Below the pieces are notes generated by a model. That model did not search any database. It was not told where the DNA came from and saw nothing but the letters and a program-made list of their open reading frames with translations. Below are positions 46,100 to 58,130 of a DNA stretch of 64,000 nt, piece by piece (within the stretch, counting starts at the first letter, position 1; each line of letters starts with the position of its first letter). The position numbers and the translations under genes are program-made. Source of the DNA: Zoroaster sp. YZ-2022 (Eukaryota; Echinodermata; Asteroidea; Forcipulatida; Zoroasteridae); assembly GCA_029582265.1 (NCBI GenBank), contig CM055816.1:39192466-39256465 (forward strand), in the 5' to 3' direction.

Positions 46100-46244
46100 A
46101 AGATTAAAAACTCGGTGGTCGAGAGGTTAAGACGTCTGCACTAGTAAGCAAGAGGTCGTGGGTTCGAATCCCGCCCGAGTCGCCTGTATTTTTTTTCACA
46201 GACACTCGGTGTAGGGCAAAATTCAATCAATCAAGATTAAAAAC
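46100..46244 (+). mobile_element. tRNA-derived SINE with 12-bp target duplication
   Basis: AAGATTAAAAAC is repeated exactly at 46100-46111 and 46233-46244. The 121-bp body begins with a tRNA-like region: TCGGTGGTCGAGAGGTTAAG (A-box like), a CTAGTAA anticodon loop (AGT, threonine type) and GGTTCGAATCC (exact B box). The acceptor and T stems pair well, but the anticodon stem does not. The tail is TTCAATCAATC. This identifies a retroposed SINE rather than a working tRNA gene. It sits inside an intron of the vWD gene. Confidence 0.8.
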
Positions 46245-46975
46245 GTTTAAACAGAAAACATATTTGGTACCAGAATATTAATTTGGAGATATTACTGATC
46301 ATCCTTGTTAAACAATGCTTGCTCAGGTGACATAGTAATTTCGACATCAGCTATCCTAATAAATATCCTACCCTAATAATTATTACAGGGGATAGTACCA
46401 TGGATAGTGCTCGATCATGAAGAGTACATTTTAACCAACCGCGATGATGTATTTCGATCTTCACAATACTTAAATTGAAATTCAGCAGCGGTGATATCTT
46501 ATTAAAACCAATGACCTACCTCCCCCGCCCCGCCCATCCCATCATGATGATGGTATATTGGCCTTGTCAAGGACTCGACCTTTTCAAGGATTCAACTGCT
46601 CCAAATGTTGTCATGACGGGTTTATAATTTCTCCAACTGCTAGGAATGTATGGGATAAAGGGAACGTGTGTTTGTAGGGAGGGGTATTAACCCAAAATAT
46701 GTAACAACCTATGAGAAACAAGGAAAATATCAAAACAAAATTATTGTTAACCTCCTGTACATGCCCCCTGAAGGTTGTTTTTTGTGAAACGGGATGGCGT
46801 CCAGTCGTATTGTGCAGATTACTAGAATACCGTTGGCGGGTACCAGTCTATTTTGTTTGAAACATAAAGGTCAAGAAGCAATAAAGAGAACGTCACTCCG
46901 AAAATATTTTAAAGTACTTTATTATGTGTATCTATTGAAATTTGAGCAATTTATTGCATGACAACTTGAAAGCGG

Positions 46976-49935
46976 ATGTGGATGCACGGTATCAACTTTT
47001 CCACAGGGTGTGGCGCGAACGGCACTGATCCGAACGTTTATGTGGATTATATGAGTTGCTATAACTGTGGTATCCGTGGACATTTTGCGAGAGAGTGCAT
47101 GCGGCCAAGTCGAAAACAGTCACTGATGCAGGGAAACGACAGTCAGCCGACCGGTGGGTCCGCGGGAAAGCTGAACAGTGGCGAGGGCCCACAGTAGCGA
47201 AAAAGAGTGATAACGTTCCTATCGTTGCAACCCCCGTAATGGGGCCGATAAGATCGATCAAATTCCTTTTATCAATTGATACTGGCATTACTGATACGTT
47301 GATAGTATGACGGTGTATCGTATGCTACCGAAGGAGCAGCGGCCCGTTTTGAAATATTGTGCGAATGTGCGGCAGAGGTGAAGCAGGTTGACGGCAAGTC
47401 CATGAATGGTATATGCTTCGACGTGGCTAGACCTACGAATTTAAAAGACAGTGCATCCGATAAAAGCGGCTGTTGACTTAAGCACCCCTGCCATGTTGGG
47501 AATGGATTGGTTGCTGCCAACACAAGAGAGTTTGGATTTCCAAAGACTGGAATTTTGCGTCAACGGTGCGAGAATTAAATGCACAGAGAGTGCTGGTGAT
47601 CAGTTCGTTTGACGGCTGGACTGGGCAAGTCCCAGTCACCTAGAGAGCAGTACCATCCTACCTGCCAGCAATCGCAAGTGCCACCTCAGAAAGCACCGCC
47701 AGACCAGCAGGGTCCGCTACCACAAACACAAATCCCAGCCTCGCTTAAAGTGACGCATCTTGAAGAAAAGTTCAAAGATGTTATTGAGGTACGATGCAAT
47801 TATAATTCATGCGCACCCAAAGATCAAGAGTCCGAAAAAGTAAAGGTTAAAGGAAGATTAAGGGATCATTTAAAATTTTGGCAGGGATTATAATCTGGTA
47901 GTCTGGATTACAATTGGTGTCGTTAAGTCAGTCAGCAGAAATGCCCCCTCCAACTTTTTGCCATAACAAGAAATCTGCAACACAAAAATATTAATTTGTC
48001 ACGGGTGAAATTCTCGAATTACTGGATCCCTTGTCCGTTGCTTATCTAGCATCAATGAAAAGAAGATTAATTCTCGACCTAAGCAAACTAAACAAGTTTG
48101 TTTGGGTATGACCTGGGACACAGTAGCTGGTACTTTACAAGTTGTACAAAGACGTATTGAAAAAAAAAATCAACATTACGTGAGATAATACAGTCGAAAA
48201 TAATTACCATTAAGAAAATTACATTCATTTGTTGGGCAAATACTTTCATTAAGTCCCGTGTGTGGTAATATAACTAGACTGACGACTAGACACTGTCAAA
48301 TAGAAATTGCTAAAGCGTCCAAGAAGACATCTTGACCAAACTAGATGAATATTGCATGTCTGAGATTAAATTCTGGCAGAATAATGTAGCCAAATTAAAT
48401 GTACGGTACGTATTTGAAGTCGGTAAAGTAATACAAGGCTGCGACGCTAGTGCAGTAGGTTCAGGCGCGTTAGGTTGGAATGATCGTCACACTGCTCACA
48501 AACTTTGGACTGAAAAGGAAGCTAAACAGAGCTTAACATGGAGAGAATTAAACACGATACAATTTATAATTTCTTCATTCTTGCCGATGGTTTCCAATTC
48601 CCATCTGAAAATATATACAGATAGTCAAACAGCAGCGCGCATAGTCGAAGTTGGAAGCATGAATCTAGATCTGCAAAAATGGCATTAAACATCTTTGATA
48701 CATGTCTTAGAAATAAAGTGCGACTAGAGGTGGAATGGATTCCAAGGAACAATAACTAGGAGGCAGATTTTGTCAGTAGATTGATAGACACAGATGACTG
48801 GTGAATTTCACCAGAATTATTCAAGACAATTGATGGTTTATGGGGTCCATTCACGGTGGATTGCTTTGCTTGTTATTATAATGCCAAATAATCCCGATTT
48901 TCTCAAGGTTGTGGAACCTGAGAACATCCGAGGTCGACGCTTTCGCACAAGATTGGTCGAACGAAAACTGCCTTCTCGTGCCTCCTGTAGTTTTAATACC
49001 CAGCGTACTCAAACATATTTATTTGTGTAAAGGGAAAGGAGCATCTGTATTCCCCTGGTGTCCATCCTCACCATTTTGGCCACTACTTTGGTCATGTTAT
49101 AAAACTTGGATAAAAGAATTTATTTCCGTAGAAGGATCAAACGTTTTGCAACTGAGTAGAAATAACAATTCGCTCTTGGGTTCCGGTTCCGCCATGTTAC
49201 ATAGTGCAGTGTGTGTAATATATATTGATTGTACCAACTATTAGTTCTTATAAGATTGATTTACTTAAATTACTTCTTTTTTCTTATTGCATTAGATAAT
49301 ATACAACTAAAGATTTTGCAAACGGATTAGAAGGATTCAAGTTACGTATTTTTCATGACATTTTGTCAGCCAAAGCAGAAGGTACTATAACAGGATATTT
49401 TTTTAAATAAATGCAGACAGTTTTTATCGTGGCTCAAAGACTTAAAATTTTCCATCAAGCTACCCATAAGAGACGAAATAATTGCGGCTTTAATTGTCGA
49501 TGTAAGTCCTAACGCAAAATCTGACAGTGTCATCATTACAACGGTATCAGATTTAAAATGGCTGCATTCTCTAGTAAACTCGATTTCCAATCCTGTAGAT
49601 TCACCAATAGTACAACAAATTATATTGGCCGAAAAGAAAAAAAAATGCACAAACCACCTGCTCAAAAAGAACCACTAACGTTAGACCTTGTTAAAGCTAT
49701 AGTCGACTAATACGGAAATCATGACAGTTCCCTAATGCAGTTGAGAACAGCTTGCTACGTCTCACTCATGGTTACACTTCTGTTTAGACACGATGGAATG
49801 GCCCAGCTTAAAGGGGTTCAAGGGGAACGAATTATGGAACATGGTAGATGGAAGACGACAAAAGCAAAAAACAGATATGTCAAAAGAGATGTAGAACATC
49901 GACTTCAAGCATCCAGAGTACTATCGAATGTATAA
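46976..49935 (+). mobile_element. Decayed DIRS-like retrotransposon with tyrosine recombinase remnant
   Basis: In order: a zinc knuckle CYNCGIRGHFAREC (about 47050-47095); a retropepsin-like segment with FLLSIDTGITDTLI (47263-47305) and AMLGMDWLLP (about 47493-47520); an RT fragment with RRLILDLSKLNKFVW near 48062-48107 and LGMTWDTVAG near 48105-48135; an RNase H region with GCDASAVGSGALGW and IYTDSQTAARIVEVGS (48332-48688); the DIRS-type connection with DAFAQDW and PFWPLLW (48925-49095); and the start of a tyrosine recombinase, QLRTACYVSLMVTLLFRHDG (49737-49800), cut off near 49929. Many frameshifts and stops; much of the RT palm is deleted. The downstream domains are typical of DIRS elements, which integrate with a tyrosine recombinase instead of a DDE integrase. 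Confidence 0.7.
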
Positions 49936-50655
49936 TTAACAAAATAAATAAACAAATCGAACACTGAATGTTCAATTTAGATAATCAAATTTTTCAACTA
50001 TTATTCATAGTACATATTGATAAACATAACTGTTAGAGAATGGTAATGTGGACAATATTATTTGAGTTTAGAATGTATTTAAAGTGGTACATAATGTAAA
50101 GAAATAGACAAAGGTCCTGAGTGCCGAGAGGGCAATGGTTCCAAAGAGGAACATTTTAAAAGATTTGAGAAGAATCGGTCTAGTTAAGACGTTATAGGCC
50201 TGTAAATTAATAAAAGTATTTCATAATAATCATTATTTGCCTACCAACGTCCGAAATTGTTTACCTGTTAGTATCGTTTAACTGGTCAACTTAAAATGAA
50301 TTTCAGCTATAATTTCCGTACGTTTACTAACCAGAATTTAAAAAAATATGAACAATGATATGAGTTTTGAATGTATTTAAAGTGGTACATAATGTAAAGA
50401 AATGGACAGAAGTCCTGAGTGCCGAGAGGGCAATGGTTCCACAGAGACGAATCGGTCAGGTGAAGAAGTTATATGCCTGTAAAATAATAACAGTATTTCA
50501 TAATAATCATTATTTAGATATCAACGTCCAAAACAATTTTTTTTTTTTTTTACGTATTAGCATCATTTAACTGGTCAATTTGAGACAAAAGTTTCAGGTA
50601 TTTTTTCATACGTTGTAACCAGAACTTGAGAGTAACAATAATAGAGGAAAATAAT
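49929..50655 (+). repeat. Repeat block A-B-B' after the DIRS remnant
   Basis: A segment A (49929-50070, GTATAATTAACAAAATAAAT onwards) is followed by B (50071-50362) and an imperfect second copy B' (50363-50655). Both B copies contain GTCCTGAGTGCCGAGAGGGC and CATAATAATCATTATTT. A and part of B recur at 51541-51800. Such repeated terminal blocks would fit the split direct repeats of tyrosine-recombinase retroelements, though other explanations exist. Confidence 0.6.
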
Positions 50656-50690
50656 TTGAACGATTTTAGGAGTGTAGAACATACTTAAAT

Positions 50691-51541
50691 AAACTCCTCA
50701 AAAAGTTCGGAAACTCATGTTTGACTGACGATTTCTCTCTTGTTACCAACTCATTTTCCTTGCATTTGGTATCATTGGAAAGCCCTGTTATTCCTCTTTA
50801 CAATGATGTGCCATTTGTTATGATCACGCAATTGGGGGATGTGCAGCACAGCTGAATATGGGGGTGGGTGTAAAGTGAAATGTTGCAAAATGCATTGCTA
50901 TTGTCATACAATGCATTCCCCTTTTGCTTGGAGGAGGCTTTTGACTTAACATTGTTTGTTCAATGAAGGAAGCTGTTCAATGATTAAACCAGAAAAAAGA
51001 CTTTCCTTACGTCTTGTTTTGTCTTTTGTTAGTGATAAAGAGTTTCATTGTACTGTGAGAGAGATTTGTTGTTACTGATGGAGAATACTGGGTGTTTGAG
51101 TGCAGAAAATGACAAATTCTTTTACTCTGTTTGAAACTCAACCACATTAACAACAGAGTTGCTATCCCGGAGGCAAGTTATTGTGACAGGCCATGTGGAT
51201 TTCTGAACTTTTCCCGCACATTAATATGGCCTAAAACCTTTAAATATTGGTTAGTAAGCAGACAATCATTCAAGACACATCCATCTTCCAAACAACTCCT
51301 AACAGCAAGAGTCAATACACTTTTGACAATAGTAATGCATTTTGCAACATTTCACTTTACACCCACCCCCATATTCAGCTGTGCTGCACATCCCCCAATT
51401 GCGTAATCATAACAAATAGCACATCATTGTAAAGAGGAATAACAGGGCTTTCCAATGATACCAAATGCAAGGAAAATGAGTTGGTAACAAGAGAGAAATC
51501 GTCAGTCAAACTTGAGTTTCCGAACTTCTTTTGAGGAGTTT
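50691..51541. mobile_element. Inverted-repeat DNA element, 851 bp with ~215-bp arms
   Basis: The left arm (50691-50906) begins AAACTCCTCAAAAAGTTCGG and its near-exact inverse occupies 51324-51541, ending GAGGAGTTT. The arms share long identical blocks (TACCAACTCATTTTCCTTGC, GCTTTCCAATGATACC in inverse). The ~420-bp centre is non-coding. It interrupts the A-B repeat block: sequence homologous to segment A resumes right at its right end. No TA or other target duplication is clean. Confidence 0.8.
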
Positions 51542-51800
51542 GTATAATTAACAAAATAAATAAACAGATCGAACATTGAATGTTCAATTTAGATAATCAA
51601 AAAATGTTGTTTTCAATTATTAGTCACAGTACATATTGATAAACATAACTGTTAGAGAATGGTAATGTGGACAATATTATTTGAGTTTTGAATATATTTA
51701 AGTGGTACATAATTATTATTATTATTATAATGTAAAGAAATGGACAGATGTCCTGAGTGCCGAGAGGGCAATGGTTCCACATAGGAACCTGTAAAAGATC
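51541..51800 (+). repeat. Repeat block A'-B'' (partner of 49929-50143)
   Basis: Closely matches 49929-50143, with an inserted (ATT)n run near 51713-51730 and the same GTCCTGAGTGCCGAGAGGGC. It ends at about 51790. Confidence 0.75.
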
Positions 51801-52639
51801 GGAGTTGGATACTAATATACTAACATTATAATTGTTATATACTAACTACAAAGTTAATACGATGAGAATGTTTAAAAGGTAACTCATCAGCCACTGGTGG
51901 CCACAATCCAATGCTATAATAAAATATCAGAAACAAACAACTGTGTTTGATGTCGTTCTTAAGTCGTCTATTAGAAGGAAACTGTTTTTCATGCGTATGA
52001 ATAGTTGCAATAATTTTAAATGGGTGTTTTATTTAACACAAATTAATGTTGCATGAAATAATTCAACAGTTACAACTGAAAAAATAAACATTAGCTAAAC
52101 GAAACAGTTTATTTTACTGTGTATACTTTGTATTATGTATATACAAAGTTTTATTATGTTTATTTAATTACATTTTAATTATCTGTACTTTGTATTTTGT
52201 ATGCAATTACTAATTTTTTATTTTACTTATTTATTTTAGTCAGTATTTTCTTTCCTTTTGTTTCGCTAGTTTCCTATTTATTCTATTTACTTTAAAACTG
52301 TAAATGAATTATTTCTTGTAATATTTAATTTCGTTAAATAAAATGTTATTTGAAATGTTTATGTTTGATTTACTCTAGCTATCGGTCTCAATAGCGCCAA
52401 ATAATTTACCACAAAGTTATAAGACTTAAAATAATAATTTAGTTCATTAATAGTTATGTCCCCGTACACCCTGCCTTTATTACAATAATCTTGTAATTAC
52501 TCTCTTATATTAAACCAGTCTCAATAGCGTAAAATGCATCAACGACTTTGTCGTGGGGCGAATTTGTGAGGGGCGAGATTGTCATGGGGCGAGTTTGTAT
52601 CAACGGGGGCGAGTTTGTAAGGGGCGAAATTTCGCCAGT
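51801..52639. other. No gene recognised
   Basis: Very AT-rich (52080-52370). Near 52545-52630 there are three GGGGCGA-G/T-TTTGT words. No coding or RNA gene signal. Confidence 0.45.
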
Positions 52640-52990
52640 ACATTTTTAGAGTCAGGTAACCTTTACGCTAAACTGACAACAGAGGGCGCCCTTCAACCAA
52701 AACTTCCAGGGGCATGTACGGGGGCGATTTTTTTTCTGCAAACAAGAATTGCCATCTCACAATATTTCGGCCAATCACATGGCACGTTATTTAAGATGAC
52801 GAATATGTATAAGACATCTGATTGGCTGAAATATCGCGGGATGGCAATTGTTGTTTGCAGAAAAAAAAATTGCGTACGGGGGGTTTGAGATATCATTTTT
52901 TTATTTTAGTGATTTAATCTTGTTTCTAATAGACCTGTACAAGTTTTGAAGTGGGCAGAATAATAAAAAGAATAATAAATCAATAAAAAA
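52640..52990. repeat. Dispersed repeat copy interrupted by a MITE (52725-52874)
   Basis: Flanking parts (GGTAACCTTTACGCTAAACTGACAACAG and CTTGTTTCTAATAGACCTGTAC regions, described by position) match the 32400-32530 and 54110-54310 family. The centre is an inverted repeat with arms of about 53 bp (52725-52777 and 52820-52873), containing TTTTTTTTCTGCAAACAA and AATTGCCATC and an ATATTTC-GGCCAATCA block. The centre was thus probably inserted into an older copy of the family. Confidence 0.6.
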
Positions 52991-54009
52991 GTAATAAATA
53001 CATTTTTTTTAAATCAATAAATAAAAAAATGAAATAATACGCCCTAATAATAGCATAACTTGCACAACATCGATAAAGTCGTAAAAATGGCGGGCAGTGA
53101 TGATGGCGTTGACAGTACCGTAAAGTAACATTGTATTTACACGCTTCACAAACAAATTATGATTAAATTAAGCAATAATATGTCATAGGTTTCGAAGCTG
53201 TAGGTATTTGGGAGGTTTTGGTTGAAAGACGAGCGACATAGACAAGAAATTAGACATTGTACGTGCACAGTCATGTTGAATGCAGAGTAGATAGTAGTGG
53301 TCTGGAAAGGAAACACGGTTTTCCGCTTGCACGGAACCGGGATAGCTTGCTCGTCTTTTGAGTTTGGAGTGAGAAATAAAAACAATTGGGGTTAAGACAG
53401 GCAGGAGGAGAGCAAGGAAATTCAACCCAGTTCTCAATATTAACCTCGTAGTATTCAGAGCCCCAAATGGAACAATACCAGTAGTGCAAATATTTCACTA
53501 TTATGAGTTTTGTCCTATAGGATTGTTTATCCCGATGTTTTAGACAGATATCTGTTTAGTGTTTAACTTCAGCAGATGTACATGTATAAACTGACTTCAA
53601 ATACTTACCCATCAGTCCTCCAACACCTTGATTTATAAATATTGGGCAATGACGCTAAGATGTTTACAGCTGTTCTGAAAACCAGTCGTTATAGATATTC
53701 CATCCTCACAGCTGAATTCAATGTGTTGACTATCTTTTCTTTTTATTAAACACGAACCATCAAAGTATCCTAGTCAAGTAAAAGATAATAATGTTCTTGT
53801 TAAAGTGAATATTGAAGGTTTCCACAACAAATGCAGAATTCGAATGATCTCATGCTTTTTCAATAATAATGTATGAATTGAAATAAGCACATAGCCACGG
53901 ACATTATTCTCATGATGTGACTGTCCAGGCGCTAGGTTATGTCTGAATGCAGTATCAATACACAGAAACAGTCCAAAGTGCAATGTATGTAGGCGTAAAA
54001 CTAAAACAC

Positions 54010-54310
54010 CATTATATCCCTAAATAAAGACTATTTGCGGTGACACAATCTGAAATTCTCAATTGAGCAGTAATTAGTTCTGAAGAGAACTGGAGATTAC
54101 AACTCGACGTTTCGATCAGTATTATTTCACTTTTTTTATTTATTTTTTATTCTGCCCCCTCAAAACATATATAGGCCTATTAGAAACAAGACTAAATAAT
54201 TAAAATAAAAAAATTATATTTCAACCCGCTGTACATGCCCCTGAAAGTTTTGGTTGAAGGACGCCTGTTGTCAGTTTAATGTAAAGGTTCCCCGACTCCA
54301 TATGCACTGA
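54010..54310 (-). repeat. Two dispersed repeats: tail copy 2 and the 32400 family
   Basis: At 54035-54125 the reverse complement has GATCGAAACGTCGAGTTGTA and AGTTCTCTTCAGAACTA, as at 7110-7170. Directly after, 54140-54310 carries the CAAGACTAAATAATTAAAA to TTTGGTTGAAGGACGCC blocks of the 32400/52640 family on the same strand as in 32400 reversed. Both are non-coding and lie in an intron of the vWD gene. Confidence 0.55.
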
Positions 54311-55084
54311 AGAGACATACATAATGGTATACCAGTCTATGCATGTGACATATACCATACATGTAATCTAGAATGGTTACTCATCAGCTGTTCATGGTTT
54401 GTTGACATGGTTGATGGATTGTACGTCAATTAAGACAATTATATATTCAGGTTTGTAAATATACATACATCATATCATCTAAAAGGATTGTTTGTTGGCG
54501 GTTGGGCAGTGACACTGAGAGAAGTTATCTATGACCTCATAGTTGAGCAAGTTCGTTTTTTATTGTTCACCATACACTTACTGTATATTATGAAATTTCC
54601 ATGAGTTGGGAACATTGTATTTGGACATGTCTGGGGACGTAATCATCGGAATCATCATGAATTGTTAACCCACTGGTTACTGTCATAGAACTGTAGTTTG
54701 TACAATCACGATGAGTAAGAGTAAGAAAGAGAATACAATGTTAAGGATTCCCAAATAAATTTGAGGTTTACAAATGTAATCCCGAACCATAAAGGAAATA
54801 AATTAGTTGAAATGGACTTTATTATTTGAATGTTTGTGGGTGATGGTGGTTGGTTAAAATAGCTGATATTTATACAAATTTTTGAATAATTTGTTACAAT
54901 ATCATCGTTTTTTCTAATTTATAGATAAATTGTGAAATAGTACTATTTCACACATAATTAATTATAAATGTATTTTAAATTTGTTTTAGGTAATAGCTAC
55001 ATCTACAAGAATGACACAATCAAGCCCAAAGATCTAGTGATCAGGACTCTCTACCGGCTACAAGCCCCTCCTGCACCAGCATTC

Positions 55085-55200
55085 CAGCATTCTCCCAGAA
55101 GATGATAAACATAGATCGAAATGTTGAATTAATCACAGGCTCTTTTCAGAACCACTACTCAAGAGATTATTTCAATACATGGTGTCATCGCAAATCTTAC
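55085..55200 (+). repeat. Tail copy 3 of the 7085 family
   Basis: ATCGAAATGTTGAATTA, CTCTTTTCAGAACCACTACTC and ACATGGTGTCATCGC in the order seen at 7110-7200. The most diverged of the three copies. Confidence 0.45.
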
Positions 55201-55571
55201 TATATCTAAAGATGATGGTTCACATCTACTAGCGGAACTTGTTCAAGAGCATTATATCTACTGTATCATTTACAGAAACACATTTTGGCATTATACAATC
55301 CAAAATCCCTGCTAAGCCATGAAATATGTTGTTAATGTTAGTTAGATGTATAAATATATGTTTGTAGTATTTATGTACTATTTTATAAACAGAGAATTGG
55401 CTGTTGTAAACTGCTTACCAACCTAAAGGACTCGTTGTAAAAGCAAAATAGTAGCTACTGGCCTTAGGTCTCGAACCTAACAGGTTCTTTCTCTGAGAAA
55501 GAACTTGCCAATAACTACTATTTTTCATATATACTATTTTCTTAATTAATTATTTTCTTATTATATATTAT

Positions 55572-55962
55572 ACCCGTTTATATAATATTCAGGTCAGTGT
55601 ACAACCACGTAAAAGGCTTGTGTCCCAAGTTGCGTGATCCCCGCTACTGCCATTACCCAGGTTGTTTGCATTTGACCGGGGCTTGATCCCTGACTACTCG
55701 GCAGATATGGTTTGCCTCTGACCTGGCCCCATAGAGCAATATATACTTGGTATGCCCACCAACATAGGGGCCGGTTAGCTGAAGTTGGTAGAGCGCTCGT
55801 ATGGTATTCGAGAGGTTGCGGGTTCTAGTCCGCATCAGCCAATTTTTCTTTTGCGCTACCCGTTTATATAATATTCAGGCAGCTTTCTTCCTATAAATCT
55901 CACTTTCAGGTACAACCACGTAAAAGTCTTGTGTCCCAAGTTGTGTGATCCCCGCTACTGCC
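55572..55962 (+). repeat. tRNA-like element between two direct repeats
   Basis: Direct repeats at 55572-55651 and 55858-55962 share ACCCGTTTATATAATATTCAGG and ACAACCACGTAAAAG to GATCCCCGCTACTGCC; the second has a 26-bp insertion. Between them, 55769-55840 looks like a tRNA: GGCCGGT/ATCAGCC acceptor with one mismatch, TAGCTGAAGTTGGTAGAGC as a D arm, a loop ATGGTAT (GGT, threonine type), and a T arm missing one base (GGTTCTAGTCC). This is likely a SINE head or tRNA pseudogene rather than a functional tRNA. Confidence 0.55.
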
Positions 55963-57192
55963 AAAATCATATCATGAGTACTCGCGAATTAATTTTTCTT
56001 CGTTTTTTGTATTATTTTGTTGAGTTTAGCAAGTGTTTCCAATGGCGGTTGATCCATTAGGTCAGAATCTGTTTCATATGAAATATAATCCCAGACTATT
56101 TATTGTAGCAAAATCAAGAAGAGGCCTACCTTCTGTCGCTGTTTCATCGGGAAGTATGGCGTCGTTTACCATTACGCTTAAATCTGTTCCACTATCATCC
56201 ACTTGAATACGCACCTAAATTAAAGAATAACAATTTTGTATTTGTCTATTCAAGATAATAAACGTTAATAAATTACAGATGTAACGCCCGTGTTTTTCGA
56301 TATTTTAAGGTCATCTTTCGCTATTTCAGTTTTCTTGAGAAAGTAAATAAAAATTTTGTAAAATAACACATTTAGAAAAAATAATATGTACCGAAATGAA
56401 TTGACGGTGGGTCCCGTCATAAATTATTGTTGACACTTTTTTTTTCACTGTTAAACCGAACGTCTGACAACTATTTTTTTTTAATACAGCATTTCAAAGT
56501 ATTTTATTAAGGACATTTTAATTATGGAAATTGTTTTATAAGGGAATTATTTTATAAGGAAATCATCAATGATCCAATAAAAACAACAATTTCCGGTAAA
56601 ACACTGGCGTACATCTTTTAGTATAAGCAAATAATTAATACGTTATGAACGTGTTGAAAGAGTGCAAGAATGATGACGTACTACGCAATTTCAACACTTC
56701 GTGTATGTAGTATACTTCTGCTACTGGTTGACTGAAATTATTAACTTGGTTAAGGTCGTGTCTACTTCCTCACTCAATTTACCATGTTTATACACACAAG
56801 CGAAGACAAAATGAACTTTTTTCATGTAAATTAATAATGGCCACTTCCTCGTGAAATTTACAATAAATCAAACTAGTGGAGCCCACCCACAGAAAGAGAA
56901 AACAAATATGCATCCCCCAAAGTACAGGCAGTTAAATATAGAGATTCATCAGCAGTCATTATATCATTGAGTGACTTACCGGCATGCTGGTTGATGACTG
57001 GTGATGTGAATGCGATCACGGTGAAAAATGTGGCGGTTGCATTTAGATTGGCCACTATACTTGATGAATAAACTGTACGAGCTTGCAGATTCAATTTGCC
57101 ACTAATAAATGTGAGAAGAAACTCCCCACGCCCATTAAAGGTGTAACTGATGTTATCAAAGGTTGTGCAGTGGGGGTCACCTAAACTCCATG

Positions 57193-58130
57193 CTGTGCGT
57201 GAACAAAGAAAAAAAAAGGTCACAACATACTGTAACGCACGAATGCGGTCTAAGGACTTCTGGCAAGATTCAGTCTAATGGGGGGGTAGAAAAGACGACA
57301 ATAAAATAAATATGACAAGGATAACAGGATTCAATTCCTGATGTTCTGATTCTGGTTCTCATTAAACCCTTTCAGTTAATAGATAGATTTACTCACCTGA
57401 TTGGGTAGAATGTTGTATCTGACCGCCACTTGTTCTCATTCAATATAACCAATAATGTAATCTTACCTACCCAGTAAGGTGGAGAACATATGGATGATGA
57501 TGGACATATACTTCAAATTATTCCAGGATATTTATTTCATGAAAAATCAGGCATTTTTGGTACGATGACTTCCTCAGTCATGTCAGTCTGATGACCAACA
57601 CGGTCATTGTACATGCGCAGTGGAAATTATAATAGGGTCCTTCTATTTTCTGAAGGGGAATATTTTTTAGAAGGGAAATGAAGTCTGAAAATCATTATAA
57701 AAGTGGATTTTAAAGATAGTTTTTGCTTGCTGTACCCCAAAAAATCGATAGAATCATTTTTTAACTGGTTAGTGGTAGCAAAAAAATCCCCTCAAACCCC
57801 TTAAAAAGTGGCGGTCGGATACGACATTCTTTCCACATGATTACTCACTTTACATGGGGATATGTTACGGGAGTCGCAAGTGGGTTTCATAGGTGTTACA
57901 TGTGTTACATAGGCCTATACACATAAACCGCGAGTATTCGATAATCCGTGCGTGACCGCGTACTGACCCCAAGGGGGCGGGATTATGTTTACCGTTAATG
58001 ACGAGAACGTTCTGTGAGCTATTGCTAGAACAAGCATAGAACTCTCTAAGTGCTTTTTTCTATAATACTAATAATACTACTAATAATTGGGGAGGCTAAT
58101 CATCCTTACTTTGTGCTGAGGAGCTGAAAT
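57193..58130. other. No gene recognised
   Basis: Beyond the most upstream visible vWD exon no further exon was identified. Sequence is AT-rich to 57950, then has a short GC-richer block. A direct repeat of CATGTGTTACATAGG-like words is near 57890-57915. Confidence 0.4.

Larger units (their letters stand above)
44899..57192 (-). pseudogene. SUSD2/MUC4-like gene: four exons of a vWD domain, with lesions
   Basis: Minus-strand exons: 57192-56980 (WSLGDPHCTTFDNISYTFNG, the GDPH start of a vWD domain after an AMOP-type region), 56214-56130 (VRIQVDDSGTDLSVMVND), 53769-53609 (KRKDSQHIEFSCEDGISI to NQGVGGLMG) and 45021-44899 (GNWDDNKTNDL to a Cys). All have clean GT-AG sites, and exon order matches the vWD domain of sushi-domain-containing protein 2 and mucin-4. 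Exons 2-3 and 3-4 join in phase 1; GGLMG plus NWDDN is the conserved vWD turn. Two faults are seen: exon 3 is 161 nt, one short of a multiple of three, with the frame shifting near 53640; and the exon 1 donor (phase 1) does not fit exon 2 (phase 0). The protein family is secreted or membrane-anchored. Further exons must lie outside or were missed. Pseudogene or draft error cannot be separated here. Confidence 0.75.

Noticed and set aside
46112..46185. Functional tRNA-Thr gene
   Set aside because: The anticodon stem does not pair, and exact 12-bp target duplications plus a simple tail show a retroposed SINE.
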